64,000 bases of DNA from Burhinus oedicnemus. Lineage: Eukaryota > Chordata > Aves > Charadriiformes > Burhinidae. The notes under the pieces were generated by a model. It worked only from the letters and a program-made list of their open reading frames with translations. It was not told the origin of the DNA and did no database searches. The translations under genes and the position numbers were made by a program. The stretch is from assembly GCA_008921705.1 (NCBI GenBank), contig VFFE01007795.1, forward strand, positions 759,811 to 823,810, given 5' to 3'. Positions within the stretch are counted from its first letter, which is position 1; every line of letters begins with the position of its first letter. This document shows, in pieces, positions 38,301-53,745 of the stretch.

Positions 38301-41300
38301 GGCACAGCCTCTTCCAAGTTTTCAATTTCCCTTCTGTAAAGCACTTCTATCCAGCTTCCTTAGCACCACTTCTCACCTAAATGCCAGTCACTAACTCCTC
38401 TTTTTAAACGATCTGTTTGGCAATTGATAGGGCTGTACTGGTAAAATTAGCTTCTCCCTGCCAAAGACAGCGGCTGCTAATTCAGGACAGTTGTCATCTC
38501 TTTAATGGAAATTCCACCAGGCTCCGCAGGAATCTTTGCTGGTCTCTGTGGATTACTCTTGCTTCTATTATTTTCTGCTGGAAGACCAATCTACAAAGAC
38601 TAATTTTAAATGGATTACTTGTTTTACAATCTGATTTCCAGTTGAAATTAGTAGGAAAGAAGTTGCATGGCTCTCAGCTGGAATTTCCTGTGGGACACTC
38701 AACCACTTCAGCTCTAGAGACTATTTCTAGCTAATCCTGTAGAGTGGATTTGATTTTACACAGATTTGCCCAGCAAAATCGAGGACAGGTGCAAAAGGTC
38801 AAGTTTTTTGCCACACACATTTCTCTGTTGCGCTTGTCCCCCAGAGGCTTGTATCATCCCCTGCCTGAGTTCCTGCCTCCAGCTGAGTCTGTTGCTCCGT
38901 AAAAAAAAAAATACACTAACCTTGGGGAAGAAGTCGTTTAAAATTGGGGAGGGAAATGGGTATCAGACTAAACAAATTGCTGACTCAGTCTCTGCAAGTG
39001 TCTTGGCTATATTCCTTACCAGACCGGTTGTTCATTAGCTGTCTTGGCCCAACAAAACACCTAAAGAAGCCGATGCTGAACGTGCACAGTAAGAACATCA
39101 AGCTTCCACCCAGGGCTCAGTGCCCAACTGGAGCTGCCCCGTCCTGCCAGCAGCGCTCGTATAGCAGGCAGGGAGAGCTTTATAAAGCAAGATTTGCTGA
39201 ATGTGTGTGGAGGATACCGGTGCATCCAGAGAGGTCGGTGCTTATCTGATAGTGCGCTGCGTCCCCCAGGTGTTACAGTACACTGAATCCCTCTTCCGTC
39301 TGCCTTATTCATCATAAGACCAACACCAGAGAGTGGCTCTAAACACAATGTTCTGCATGGCATGGGACTGCCAGCTACCACACGTTTAGACACTGCAGAA
39401 GTGAAAGCAAAAAAGCCTGAGAAGTTGAACTGGCTGGAACTGGGAGTTGAACCTAGGAAAGAGGGCTGGGAAATACTGCCTGGGTTATCTGCCTCGGTAG
39501 TTTGAGTTTCCCCGAACTGCAGGGCACTTTACTCCTTGGACGGAGGAAGTTTTGTTTGTTTCACCAGCGCTAGAAGAGACCACAAGTCTTTCTAAATCAC
39601 AGAAAACCACAGAAAATAAAACCGGAAGTATGAGGAACAACCATATGATTCCTAGCAGGTGTTTGTGTCATCGGTTCTTAAAGAGTTCAGATGACGGCAA
39701 TTGCACAATCTAGTCCAACACTAAATTACCCTCAAGATCAGTTTTGTTCTGTATAATGTGATTTGTTTGTGTTGCAAATTAAGAGTATTTCCTTGTCTAT
39801 TCTTCTTTTTTTAATAGTGCATGTGGAGATCAAGTTATTCCTTTTCTCTTTGCTGCAACTGAGGGAAAATCTTCTGTTCTCTAAATAAAAAATAAAAAAT
39901 TTCTGAACAGATGTTCCATGTGTGCCTTTTTACGTCCCACAAATTGTGAAGAGAAATATACCAATTAATACATTTTTTTGTAAACATAGGCTTGCTTTGC
40001 AAATGGGGTGGGTCAAGCATACGTTTCTTGCCTCAGCTGAGAGCAGGTTGAGAAGCGGCAGTAATCTGGCTGCTTCTCATCATGTGAAATTAAGTTGTTT
40101 GGACTGGATTAGATCAGATTTGCTCTGATCCATCTTGACTGTTACTCACCACTTTGTGTTCTTTGAGATGGTCACAAAGAGTCTGATTGTTCGTTTTTTC
40201 CAGCTTGACAATTCAGTGGCTTGCTTACCCTTTGAGTAGGTGTTAGCCTTGCCCCCTTTCAGTCTCGTGGATGCTCACTGTTCCGCCACAATTCTTTCAG
40301 AACAATTGATAGCAGCTTTAAGGCTGTCTCAGCCAACTCCTTCGCTATTCTGGGGCGGATTTCACCAGACGCAAGGCAACCTGAACACATCTGCTTTATC
40401 CAACTGCTTTCTAACCTGTCATTTTCCTATTCCAATTTGAGTTGCTGTTCTTTTTTCCCCTGCCAGTGTTAATTTTATCAGTCAGTTGAACAAGCAATCT
40501 TTTCTAATTTCACTTAAATTTCACCGCCTTCAGTGTACTGCCAAAACCTCAGCAGTGTAATCCAACAGTTTAATGCCCAGGCCTCTAATCTAAACAGCGG
40601 CCAAGTTTTTGGTTGTTTGTTGCTGAGACCTGAAATATAACCATGCACCAATCGTTTGAACTATGAGCCTCAGATAGCTGTCCTGAAGCTAAACTTAACA
40701 CCTGAGGTTCCTTGACTTACTGCACACCCATAACACACTTCAAGAGTTCACGGAGTGCAATATGGCTAGACAGCAAGTTCAGAGGAGGACATACTAGCAG
40801 CTTCCATCTCAAGCAGCCTGTCAGGGTCCAATAATTAAGCTCATCTAAGGTTTTCCATATTTAAGCTCTGAAAAAATCCAAATGTACAGCTATCATAACT
40901 AATCCTTTTTCTTCTTCATTAGCAATCTATGTGCATTGTCTCTGCTGACCTTCCCCAAGGCAAGGGTTACCTGCAGAGGACACACGGTGTTTTCCTGTCC
41001 ACAGTACAAGGCATGCCTGTGTGTCCAGGGTTGTCTTTGACCCTTGGGTTCTCCAGACCATAAAGATTCCTGGAAAGGTTACTTTATTAGAGTTTGCACT
41101 GCAATTTCCCTTCGTGACCTTATGTTATTACCTTGCAATTGTTTGGCACCTTCAGATTGCTCATACCTGAAAGCAGAAGCATCCAAAATATCCCCCAGCT
41201 ATCACCAGCCTCTCACTCTGATACAGTGTACCACCAGTACTGCTTTATCTGGCTTACTGGCATTATAAGAGCACAAACCTTCTTCACAACCAGGATCCCC

Positions 41301-43370
41301 TCCTTCCAACTGGGTACTCAAAACACCTATGAGAAGCTATCATTTTCTCCCTCCCTCAGGGCTTTTAAATGAGCTTGAAGAAGGGGAGCATCTGACAAAC
41401 GTGGAGCAGTAGAGAAATTAAAAAGGTGAATTGATTGTATAAGTTGACTATAGGGACAAGGTGTGGCTCCTAATTGTTTGAAAACCTTAAAAGCATTGGC
41501 ATAAAAGTCACCTGAACTATCCCTGATTCTCATTAGAAGATTCCCTTTAATTATTTACAACAGTGGATTGGATACAAAAAAGAGAGGCTAGCAGCCATCT
41601 GGTTTGGGCTCTTGGTGCGATAGCTGTAACAAGGTCCCAGGGACCTTTGCAGGGAAAGTCAGACAAAAGGGCACTCATGGCTGGCAGCCCATTTAAAATA
41701 GAGATGGTAGATGCAAAAGGAAAAACATGCTAAGGAAGAAGAGCGGGTAAGGAGAGAGGAGCAGAACCATGGAGCCTCTCAATGGTGTGATCAAGGTGCA
41801 CAGTATAAGCCTGAACTGCAAGTGGTCAAACACACAACTTTCTGCCCCCTACACAGGCTACTGCGGAAGTTAAGTATAGAGTTGCCTATTACCCTGGCCT
41901 TCCCTGCTTGTTCTGGTTTAAGAGAGCACAACTGTCCCGGTTACTAAACTGCAACCATATAGACTCTCATTGCCAAAAGGGAGTGTCTCTTCTGATGACA
42001 GGGGCTGCTTTGAAGGTAACAGGAATGAGTCATTTTATTCATCAGGGCTTTTTTGAAGATGCATGAAGTCATCAGTTGTGATGGGGTCATATCTGCAAGC
42101 TCTAGGTTATACCCAGGAGACCTGAATTGGTCTTTTTAAAATGGATGTTTACTTCTTCTTCTGGCTTTGGTAGCTAAAGGGCCCTGGTATAGGCTTCTAA
42201 TAAGTTGTCTTGGGCAAGTCCTAGTCTGTTTTGGGATTTTGGCCAATGAAAAGAGATACTGATCATGATCTCTATTGTTTCTACACAAGGGATTTTATAT
42301 GGAAACATTGACGCTGGTGGATTAAGATCCAGTGGAGACAAGGCTCACAATTGTGCAGCCAAGGGAAAAACACAAGCAGTGTAGTCATCCCTTCAGAGAT
42401 TCTAACATTAAGTCATTTCTTGTTTCTGAAATAGTAGATACTTTTTGGGCAGCATTCCTGCAATCCAAGGAAAGGAAAAGGTTGTTGCCAGTATTCTGGC
42501 TGAATTAAAATGGGATTGGCACAAAAGTTAGGTTGAAATGACCTATGCAGATAACTTGATTTGGCAGAGAATAAGGTGCTGTTTATAGTCACAGTAAGAA
42601 GCGTGAGAATGCAGGGGTGGAGCTCCTCAGTGGATTTGTAGAGATGGGGTAGAGCGAAAGCGAGAAATACAGGACAAGGAGACTTGCCTCTTGCCAGCCT
42701 CAGGCAAGGAGTCAAGCTTGTGAGCGAGCAGCCTAGAGGACAGAGCTGCTGAGAAACACCCAGCCTCCTGCACAAAGAAATGCTCATCTGTGTTCCTCCT
42801 CCTTTCCCACAGCACAGCAACGCCTGTGAAAAATTACAGCGTGTTGGCCACAGCACAACAATTTTAAAGCTGCATTTAACACACTTGTAATACATTCAGC
42901 TGGGCTTTTTTCCACCTAGTAGAGAGTGTTCGGAAAAGCCTGGGACCCCAAAAGCTATCTGCATTAATTCTTCTTGAAGGTTATATTTTTAGGAATATTT
43001 TATTTTTAAAACATATTTTGCCAGCACCAGGAGGGTTTGGAGCCTCTCTGGGCTGCCCACAGGTATGAAAAGCCAAGCCCTGACTCAAAGAATGTAAGGA
43101 CTGAGAGAGATACATGACATGGAAAGGGTTTGGAAAAGTCAGCTACAGCCAAGTCTGTAAGATGCAAACATACATACTCACATGCAAAAGTGTAATTTTC
43201 CTCCAATAAAGATTTGAAACAGGCAGATAAAACTGGTGTGCCACGCCTGCACTTCAAACAAGCATGTTATATGCCTTATAAAGGGAAACGAGAGAACCAG
43301 GACTTCAGTTGTTTCTACGCGAGAGTGTATACATATGCATATAGATAAGCATATGAACACATGGAAATAT

Positions 43371-43384
43371 ACACACACACACAC
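43371..43384. repeat. (AC)n microsatellite
   Basis: Seven AC units at the end of a longer alternating purine-pyrimidine stretch (about 43325-43410) rich in ATAC, ATAT and GCAT steps. Confidence 0.8.
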
Positions 43385-44919
43385 GTTTATACATGTGAGC
43401 ATATACGTAAGCAGACATTTTCAGTCCCCTGAGCCATGAGTGAATTGCTGGTTGCGATGCCCGAGGGCACCGGGAGTTTCAGGGGCAGGAAGAGCCGTCC
43501 TGCGTGGCAGAGCCGGCTGCTGGAGGAGGAGCTGGCAAAGGGGTGAGCGCGGTGGGCAGCTGCTGGGGACAGGAGTGGGAGGCTGCAGCAAGAGCTGCTT
43601 CCTCACTTGGCATTCCTGGCTGGGCAGGGAGAAATGGAGAAAGCACTTTTTTTGTACAAAGTAGAAGCTGGCAGACTTCATTTCCTCTCGACTATGGCAC
43701 TAGAGGAGAGCCACGAGAGAAGAGGCAAATTGAAACACAGGAGAGAGTGAGATGACAACAAAATCAAAGAGCTTTTCTGTGGTGGAATTAAAGGACAGGG
43801 AAACCCACAGCAGGGATCATACTGAGGGGATGATGGGGTTGGCAAGATGTGGAAGGAAGATGATATTACCAGGCATGGTTTATATGAGTCAGTTGAGAAT
43901 AAAAGAGGTATTACAATGCAGAAAAGATGAGGCTGATGAACTCATGCTAGCAGAGATTACAGTTCAGCTGCCCATCTTTCCCTCCTCCCTGATTTCTTTT
44001 CATTAAAAGAATCAAGAGAATCCTGTGGGGAGGAGCGAGGGAATGGGGAGTGTTACAGTTTCTCTCCAAAGCCATACTGCAGCAATGACATGGATGGCTG
44101 TGGTAAAGAAGGAGGAGGGGAAAAAAAATGCACAGAGGAACAGACCTGATGAAAGAAGAAGAGTGAAGAAGGTGAGAGAAGAGCAGAGGGAATGTGGAAA
44201 GTCAACATAAAAGAGAGAAGAGGACACCTGCAGCAGTGAAGTCACAGATTTCTGTGACTGGCAAACACAATGTCTGAAAGAGGAAAGACAGAAACCCCAA
44301 AACCTGGAGCAGCAGTGGTATTTAAGGCAGTGAGTACCACCAGTTTGTCAGGGATCAACTGAGGAGTAAAAGACCATAAGCAGGTGGTTATCAGGTAGTG
44401 GGGGTGTCTTGATGAGTGCTGAAGCTTCTCAAGCCAGAGACTGTGATAGCAGTGACACCAGAGATACAGAGGAATCTGTATTTTTGCTGATTATTTCTAG
44501 ATGCATCTCACCCATACGATAATGCTTTAAAAATAGAACAGATTTAAACACTGAGGAAAAGAATGGAATTTCTCTTAAGTCTCAATCTTAAAATGACATA
44601 TGAGAGACTTAAAATTGAAATCACTAGCCCATATTTGAAGGCCAGACCAAATTGCTAACCTTAAGTACTCAGGGATGAAAAAAAAATTGGTTCACATGAA
44701 TATCAAGATTATGCTTTGTTCTGCTTACACTTACGCATTTAAACAGATATTTTTATATTTAAAACTACACTATTATGTTTACACTTTTACACTTAAAACA
44801 ACTATGCACAAAGTCATTCAAAATATTCAGCAAGTTTGAGATCTTAAAGTAACATTCAATTCCAGAATGAGCAGAACTGGCCAATTCCAAATCTGATTCT
44901 CTCGTCAGATAGCTCTCAA

Positions 44920-44990
44920 GGAAAAGTACCTGTAAACCCAGTGGAATTGCACCAATGTAAAATAGATATGAGTGAAAGGAGAGTCAGTTC
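44920..44990. repeat. Possible ancient amniote repeat remnant
   Basis: CCCAGTGGAATTGCACCAATG, AAAATAGATATGAGTGAAAGG and AGAGTCAGTTC follow the order of a repeat common in turtles and crocodilians (GTGTAAAAC.GGTGTGAGTGAGA.GAGAATCAGGCCC). It is heavily diverged and recognised from memory only. Confidence 0.35.
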
Positions 44991-47900
44991 TTGACGTCCA
45001 CAGAGGGTGGTTGTAAACAAGGTGTCAACACATTTCCTCCTGATGCTGATATGAGGGCCTTGTTAACACAGTGTGATGACACTTGAATTGTCATGAAGCC
45101 GCGTTACTCATTTTCAGCAGAGGACAGATACGTCAAGATTGTAGACAGGATGAAAGTAAAGCTATATCTGCTTATAATCATGCATGACCAGCTGCTCTGA
45201 AGCAGTAACAACTCTATGTGCGGAAGCAGTGCATAGAAGTGATGAATGTGTATGGCAGTCCACAATTGGAGCACATTTAAATATTGAGCACAGGCTAAAC
45301 AGCCTGGAGAATTGTAAGTCTCTTTCAAAATTGATATCGTAACAGGGAAATGGCTGATAGTGGTTTGCTTATGCATATAGAACTGTTATTAAGTATTTAC
45401 ATGGTATTGTACAAAGACAATAAGACTGGAAGAGTAGGTTTACATGAAATGAAATGGCGCAGATAACTTTTCCAGAAAACCTACCTCAAACTTTAGATGC
45501 AAAATGCCTAGCCTGAAAAACACAGATGAGAGATAAAACAGTCTTCAAAAGCTTTGGCAGAAACTTCATGTGCAAAAATAGATAAAGTTTTAACAAACAA
45601 CTGCTGGTTCATGAATGCAGGTCTAATGAACAAACGGGCAGCTTCACTGAAGGAAATACATCCAGCTAAATAAATGCTGTGATATCAAACTCTCAGGCTA
45701 GCCTACTGAAAACCTCTCATTAGTTTAAAAAATGTACAATTTTATCAAGGCTGTATGCTAAGAACTGATTTATCCTACAAAAAGGATTGCTAGATTTGTT
45801 CTAATCTTGGAGATTTAATTCTGCGAGGAACTGCTACCTTTTCAGCTGGAAGACATTTCATTATGTCATCCATATAGTGCTGGAAGCAGTGCCATTTTCT
45901 ACTGTCACAAGCAACCTCCAAGCCAACAGCAGAGCTATATTTGGAAACATTTTTGATTTGCAGACTCTATTTTATGTAACACATGAAGCACAAGAAGGAA
46001 GATACCCCTGTCCTAAACAAAAATAAACCAACTTTTTTCCTTCAAACCGCTGTTTGAAATTTCCTGATTCGTTATACTTTCAGAGCCAGACTGGACATGG
46101 TATAGTCAGCTCCCTACAAGGGACGTTACTTGTTTTTAGCCTATTGAATCTCTGGAGATATAACCACAAAAAACTATCTTAAATGAGAAAAAAAATAGGC
46201 ACTGCTGAGGCACTCTAGAGGTGCCTATGTCTCTTCCTCGATAAGGGAAGAACAAGAAAAGATTAATTTATACTGGTAACCAAACTTGGCAGAGAGGCTA
46301 CTGCTCCTGATGACTAAAACTCCAGATCCCCCAGCTCTGTATCAGGAAGATATAGGATATATTCCATGCAAAATTTTGCATTGTTGTTCAACAACCCAGA
46401 AGCAATCAAAATAATATTATTTCCTGCAGAAGAATCTGGAGAGAACCTGGTGTCCGCAACAGCCTTTAACTGTGACATTCCTAGAAAGTGGTTGCATAAA
46501 GTCAAAAGGCTGAATTTTGCCTATACCCAACTTTTTATACTAAGTAGTGCCAAACATTTTTGCTTTATACAACTAATTTCAATTATTATTCAAATAGGCT
46601 CTTTCCAATGACAAACATACTACTACCATGCTTCAGTCAGGCACGCTGTGCTTGGAGCTGTGTCAGTTTGTGCTGATTGACCTTGACAGAATTTGGTACC
46701 AGAAGATCCAAGGAGAAAGCAATCCCATTGTCAACACTTTTGAGACAAAACCGGCTTGAGACTGGATAGTCATAGCCTGAAGCTGACCCATGCTGTACAT
46801 GTATCTGTGATAGCTTAATCAGGCAGATTTTATTTTTGTATGGCTAGCTCCTAGTTATTGAACAGATTTAATAACACAAAAAATCGAAGTGATTTCCTTG
46901 GTAGTCATTACTATCATTAGTGTGCCCTCAAGATCCTCTCCATTTTGAAATGCAATATTCTGATGTGTACCCTCTGCTTCTCTACTTTTAGAGCCACTGT
47001 ACCTACTTGTTCTATGGATGATTTGCAAGTGTGCCAGGCCAAAGACCCTAGGACTAGCCCAATACTAAGCAGAACTTCTGGTCTTTCTACCCAACCCCAA
47101 CAGACAAAATGAGTGCAGAACATATTTTTACCTGAATAGCAACCATCAGAGTCTATCACTGTGTGCATTAGAGGGGAATCTGTTATGTGCCACAAAAGAT
47201 AGTAGCAGCAGTCAAGCAACTTCTACGTACCTTTGAATAACATGGATGGCTGCCTCGGTGTGTCCCCAGCTTGAGGCTCCTATCCAGAGACATCTTATAT
47301 CAGAAAGTCCACTGTCATAAAACAAGGCCTTTCAAGCTCTGCACCTCAAGACCGAAACGCCCAGCTATATTTTGGTCTTTACCCCAGGAGCACGTCCCCA
47401 GAGACTTTCTGTGCCCATCTGCCAGAAGGCTGCCAGGGCCTCTCGAGGGCTGGACAGCCGTGCCCTACTTCCCTGCCAAGCCTGGTTAGACCTGGCCAGG
47501 CTCAATCTGAAATGCTCACACCCTCTAGGAACAAGTGTGAGACTCCCTCGGGAGACCTCTGGATCTTCTTCTCATGTGACAAGTACCCCTCTTGGAGTGT
47601 TAGCACGCATCATGCTCCATTCCTGCTCTCAGCTGTGCTCCAGGGTGTGAAAAGCTCTGGTGGGTAGCCAAATAGATGCTGGTGCCTTTCTGGATCCGGG
47701 GCTCTGCTGATGCCTGGCCCATTGACAGGAAGAGAAAAAGCCTGAGCAATCAGGACACTGTGTTGTTTTTCTTTATTTCCCAGTAAATACCTTAATAGTC
47801 AACACCACATTATTAATTTGTAACTACCTGCTCTGAAATGCATTTGTAATTTTTGTAATATGCACATTCCTTTCTCTTCTTCACATCTTATTTCAATCCA

Positions 47901-49983
47901 TCTTTCCCTAGTATATCCATGGATACTTGCAAGCCTAACTCCCACTGATATTAAGCTCTCTCCTGGCTGTGAAGAGAGGTCTCAATAAGGTCATAAATAA
48001 TGATTATAGCCTCTGTGAAGTTCTTTCTCACTCCCATAGTTGTGCGAAGTCAAGTGATGTGGCTGCAGTGTACCCTGTCTGGTTCCATTCATGTCCACAA
48101 ACACTGGCAAGCAATGTTGGTGTGTTAACCTATTTTTCACCTGTGAAGCACTTGGTTTTGAATTTCCCACTTTTATTCTGCATTAAAAAATGCTTCTGGA
48201 AGCATAGAGGGTAAATATTCACTATTTTTGTTGCTGCTGCCCCTTTTGATTGTATAAACCTACAGAAAATGTTTTTCATGTATCCTGGTACTTCTATTTA
48301 CCTCAAACTACCTCAGCATTATATAAAGATTTTTCCAAAAGCAATGGAAAAAACCACAAAAACATAGCATCTGCATTCTGATTTATGTTCTGGTAGGCCC
48401 TGTGCTGGTTGGAAAGATTTGCTTTCCTCTCATTGGCTGGAATTTTTTGAACATACATCATTCAATTACGTAGTTATATCATGTACATCACATATTTAAT
48501 GCCTTTACTCTCAACAGTTTTGTAGTGTAACTGTGATACATTAAATATCACATAAAATAGATATTAAACAGATACTTCATTTTGTACAAACAAGGATTTT
48601 ACTTCACTGGTGGGGTAAACTGGTTTAAAGAAAAATAGATCTAAACTCTTGGCCTGAGCAATATAGAATTTCTGTAGTTTTCACTGTTCAGCCCTGAGCA
48701 TCAAACAAGTGAATTCACTCACTTTTTAATTTACCATTGCACTGTCAAAAATATTTTGGAATCATCCTGAAAAAAAGTTTAAAAATTCCATACTAGTCAC
48801 TTACTTCTACTTGAGCATGACTCACTTCATCCAAAAGAATCCAAAGGCATTTCAGAAGATCCAATTGTAATAATGTAGTTGCACAAATAATCCTACTGGG
48901 CTTGGTTTTGCTGTGCCTTGTATTTTCTGTTGCTGTTTTGGTCTCTGACAGAGGCTGTGAAGTGCTTCTCCTCTCAGCTGGGAGTATTTCAATGTAGTGC
49001 CTAAAATCTCCACTGCTGCCGTCATTATAAAGAGTAGCGTAGTACCCCTGACAGAGTAAAATGGAATAGGATCAGACCTGAAAAATGCGAAGCACAGAAT
49101 GGAATCAGTTGGTTCTAAGTTGCAGGGAAAACACCTTGTACACATACAGAATATTATGAGAACTTTTGCCATAGCTCTAGACAAATAAAATAGTCTTTTC
49201 CAGCTACATGATGCTACATGTAAAGGCATGATAAGTCAGCTTTGATATCAGGATGAAATTAGCCACAGTATCATACATTTCTTTTGAAATCGAGGTAAGG
49301 GTTACAAAAATAAATGAGGTTATGCTCAGAAATAAATGGCTAATAGCTCTGGGAGGCAAGATTTGTGTCTCATTACTTTCTGAGTTACTTATTTATTTTC
49401 TGCTATGGATGATGAAATATAATCTAGGAGTCAGGCAAATTTAATGAGGTTTTTTGAGTTGGTGTTTTTTGCTTTTCTTTTTGCATGTGTCATTTTTCTC
49501 AAGAATAAAAACAACCTGATTTTTGCAATTGAGGGGAAGAATGTCAGGTTGTTCTACACAGTACAAATTGCAGGCAGCAAGAAAAAACTGACCTGTGTGG
49601 TCCAGGAGTGAAGACTGTTAATGTCCATTCTGAAAAAATACATATATTCTGAAATATTTTATTAATTGATCTTGAAATATTTATTATTTTTATTGAATGT
49701 ATACATTATAAATCTTACTTGCCATCTACTGACCACACGCAAATGATATGCAACATGAATGCAGGGGGAGCCTTTGATAATCTTGGTGAGGAGCTGAAAT
49801 TTGATAACAGAGGACACTCAAATCAGACACAAAATGCTTCAAACAAGAACTAATTGCTGGAAGTTGAAGCTAGACAAATTCAGACCAGAAATAAAATCAA
49901 AGTGTTGTAACAGTGGGGATAGTCACTAAGGTTCAACACACAGGGCTTATGATGAATTCTCCATCACGGGAAACATGAATGAT

Positions 49984-50000
49984 TTAAAAAAAAAAAAAAA
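49984..50000. repeat. Poly(A) tract
   Basis: A homopolymer of A interrupted only at its end. No associated element is recognised. Confidence 0.75.
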
Positions 50001-53000
50001 GAAGATACACTCTATTTCAAGTACTGATGTGAGGTCTAAAGAAGGATTTTTCTTTAGTGAGTCCTCAGACCTGTATTACATGGGACTTCAGTCCAGGTAA
50101 TCACCATAGAGCCACCTGAACTTAAAATCTGTGAATCTACATGTTGAAACAGCTTTGAAATCAGTGTACAGATGGGCGCTTGTCCCAGGTAGATGCTGAG
50201 AGTTCTGAGGTAATTTACATTTTGACCCATTTCCTAGATTTACAGCTTCTGCTGTAGGATAGTCTCATGACCCACTTCTGCATTTTTTTCCATTTCTGAC
50301 AATAGCTGCATTTTCTCATATCCTTTTCTCTCGCTTGCAGTTGAGATGCTGTTGTGCAAGGTGAACTTTGAAGAGGCAGTCTAGATTCAGAAGCTGCTCT
50401 TCAGCTGTCTAACAAGAAAAATGCCTGTGAGCTGAAAATAGAACGGTTAATCTAGATCCGGCTGATAGATTGGTTACACTAAGGATATCTCAGCTGATCT
50501 TCAAATACAGAACAAGGACAAGACCGATAAAAGAGCATTGGTTAGGAAAGCTTGCAAGGTGAAAGAAATGGTAACAGAGAGGAGATCAGAGTCACCAGGT
50601 AGCACAGACTTGACTAATTCTTGTCTACAGCTATAACTGCTCCCCCTTCATCATCTTGTTAGATGTGTGGGTTTCGTATCTTTTTGACAGATGGGTTAGA
50701 AAGACAAAACCTACAGGAAGATCCGAATTACCAAACAGGGCTGTCAACTTTGTGTGTCACTTGTGTGTGACTGGAAATTCCCGGAGATCCAAATAGTTGC
50801 ATTTCCTTCATGTCAAAAGTGAGAATGAGTCTCACCAGCCCCTTCTCACAGCTTGTAGTGTTTAGGACACCAACCCATTCTTCTGCAGTCAAGGTCATAA
50901 TTTCTTTCAGAAGAAGTTGTTTGTGCGTGCCAGATTCTTTCATATTGCATATGAAAAGCGTACCCCATATGTTGTGAAAAAGTCTACAGGAACCGACAAT
51001 GACTCCTCGGTATTACTAAATGGAATAAGAAACCTTAACTGTAGTATGCAGTCTATTTACCCACAAAGAGCCCCCTCTTCCCAGACCTCTGCTCCACAAG
51101 CATGTCGTTCTACCCCTTCAGTCCACACGTTCCCACCCACACTGTACACTGACTTGATACTGGCAGGCCATGGCAAATACCGAATTCCCTAGTTTCCCTC
51201 TCAATCTCAACACATCCTTCTCCTTACCACATCCTTCCCCTGCTCCTGGCTTCTAGCACTGTCTATAACAGCATCAAAGCCTGCAAAGCCTCAAAAATTA
51301 AAAGATGGGGCAATCACAGCCTGGGGGGGCAAAGTCACAAGCAGCTGAGGGTGGGAGGAAAGGTTAGGGCTTGTCATGGATGTGCAAATATGCTCTCTCC
51401 GCAGCATTGCTGAGGAGGGAGCCCCATGGAGGTTTGCAGCACTCATGTTATTCTTGCCCACGGCCCTGCTGAAATTAGTGTCAGTCTCAAAGAAAGCACG
51501 CAACCCTTAAAGACACAAAGCTAAATTTTGTGCAAGCACAGCCTATATGCACTATGAGCCAATGATTAAGAAGTGGCTATCAAATCACTGATTTGAAACA
51601 TTTTAAAGATGCATATTTTAGAAAGGTAATTTTGTTGATCTTGTGTAATATCACTGGGAACAGCACAACAAAGCCGTGTTTCCTAATTAGAGCTGGATGA
51701 AGAGCACATTTGTTTAAAGGTCTACCAGGACTGTGCTGGTACTGAGCATTCCCATTTGGGGCACGGTGAATTCCATGTTTGCTATAATGTCTGGTACTTA
51801 TGAGTCAGTCTCATACCAGGTCCATCTTCTGCTATGAGAAAAGCAACATCAGGATGTTCTGACTACTTCCCTGGGATCTGTATCAAAATGGAAATTACCT
51901 CAAAATCTTTTCAGGAGAAGAAAATGGCAGTCTTGACATTTTGTGAGCCATATGGGAAAGAAGAGTTTAAGCGTAGTGCTTCTGTTTCTTTCTCTCAACC
52001 GAAGATGACAGTAGTCTGGTTGTTTTTCAAGCTTCTGCATTACGGTTTGCTTATATCTAGGTGAAAAAAAAAACCCCAAACTCAACCAACCCTTGTATGA
52101 CATGTCTGGCCTAAGCTGACAAGCATACTGCATGGGTGATTTGTATTTAGAGCAAAGCCCAGAGGTGTCTAAAGGAATCTACTTTCAAATGTAGTAGTTG
52201 TCATATTCTAAATCTGCTCTTAAAGAAAACTGGACCTCAGTGTTATTTTCTGGTTAAAATATACAATACTCAGAAGAAAGGGCAACGTTTAAGAACAAAT
52301 ATGTGATGTCCAGAGTTTAGTGAGGCACCTGGTTTCAGGATGCTTTATGCTTATAGATGAATGCGCAAAAGAATTTTGTTTTAGTCTGTGAGTTGTATCA
52401 ACGGCGTTTATGCAACCAATAGACATTCTTATACAAGTTACTGGCAAGTGCATTGATTGTAGATGGCTGGCTTTTGGGGAATTATTTTTGCCTTCTTCCA
52501 TATGGTGCTTATGGCAGAGGTGCTGCGCTGGGTGCTGTTTTGTAGTCGATGCCTTCCTCACAGCTGCTGGAACCACAGCACGTCCCTAGGGCATGTTCTC
52601 TGCCTGAGCCCTGTCTTTTGCAGCTACTGTCATTTCAAAGACTTCACATTGCTGTGCTTGGGGAAGATGGGAAACGAAAAGGCCTCCTTGTGGGAGATTT
52701 GATTGCTCAAGATTAAGTTTTGGGTTTGTTTCCCAAGCAAATGTTTCTTCTCAACTGGAGGTGCCTTCAAAGATTGTCAAGTTTCATGGCTGAGAGATTC
52801 TGTTCATCCTCCAGTTATCCTCTCATGCAGATTTTGGGGGATTTTTCTCCACAATAGCAAAGAAAGTGTTCAAATTTTCATGAAGAAAGGTGAAATAAAT
52901 GAAGTTTCTTTATTTCTCCATACTAATCTGCACAGCAAACTTCTAAACATTTATGACTTTCTCTGTTAAGAGCATGAAACAGTCAGGTGTCATGCCTGAT

Positions 53001-53714
53001 GTTGATGGCCACTATGAATGGCCTTCTTGTCAAACAAGTTCCTCTCAACTGCTATTAGCTCCCTAGAAGTGAGCATGTGGGATCTGTTATACTCAACTGA
53101 TGTTACAGCGCACCTGATGCTACGATAGATCAATATTTACTCAGAAGCCTTATCTTCTCAAAGGATCAACATGTTTTGATCATTTATCTTTCCATTTAAA
53201 AAACCAAATATGTACATATATGAAGCAATGATTTTCCTCTATGCATACTTCTTTGCACTCCAACTTTCAGCCTGAAAAAAGAGAGCTCTTTTGTACTGAA
53301 TTCCATGGGAAAACTCTAGGAAATGCACCAAAAGATTTTGTATTCTTACAGGATTTGGGAAAAGCTGCGGAGCAGTGTGGAATTTCTACTTTAAGTTTTG
53401 GAAGCAGCAACTACAACTTTGGTTAAAAGCCAAAAGAGGAAAATTATTTAAAAAAAAAAACAAAACAAAACCAAAATATCAGCTATCCTTGGAAGACATG
53501 TTCTCCATTCTTATCAGCTCCTGTGCCTCCGGACCTCCGGTTTGCTTCCTGTGGTTCTGGCATTTTGCCAATGGAGACTTTCATCTCTAAAATTAAAAAA
53601 AGAAAGAAAAAAGAAAAAAAATTTAGTGGCATGTATTTATACAGAATTACTTCATTAAAAAGCCAGAGAGGTGCATTTGTTTTGAATAAAATGTTTTAAC
53701 TTTCTTTTTGGCAA

Positions 53715-53745
53715 GATATATATAGAGATATATATATATATATAA
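53715..53745. repeat. (TA)n microsatellite
   Basis: ATATATATAGAGATATATATATATATATA, an interrupted dinucleotide tract. Bird TA tracts of this size are usually length-polymorphic. Confidence 0.85.
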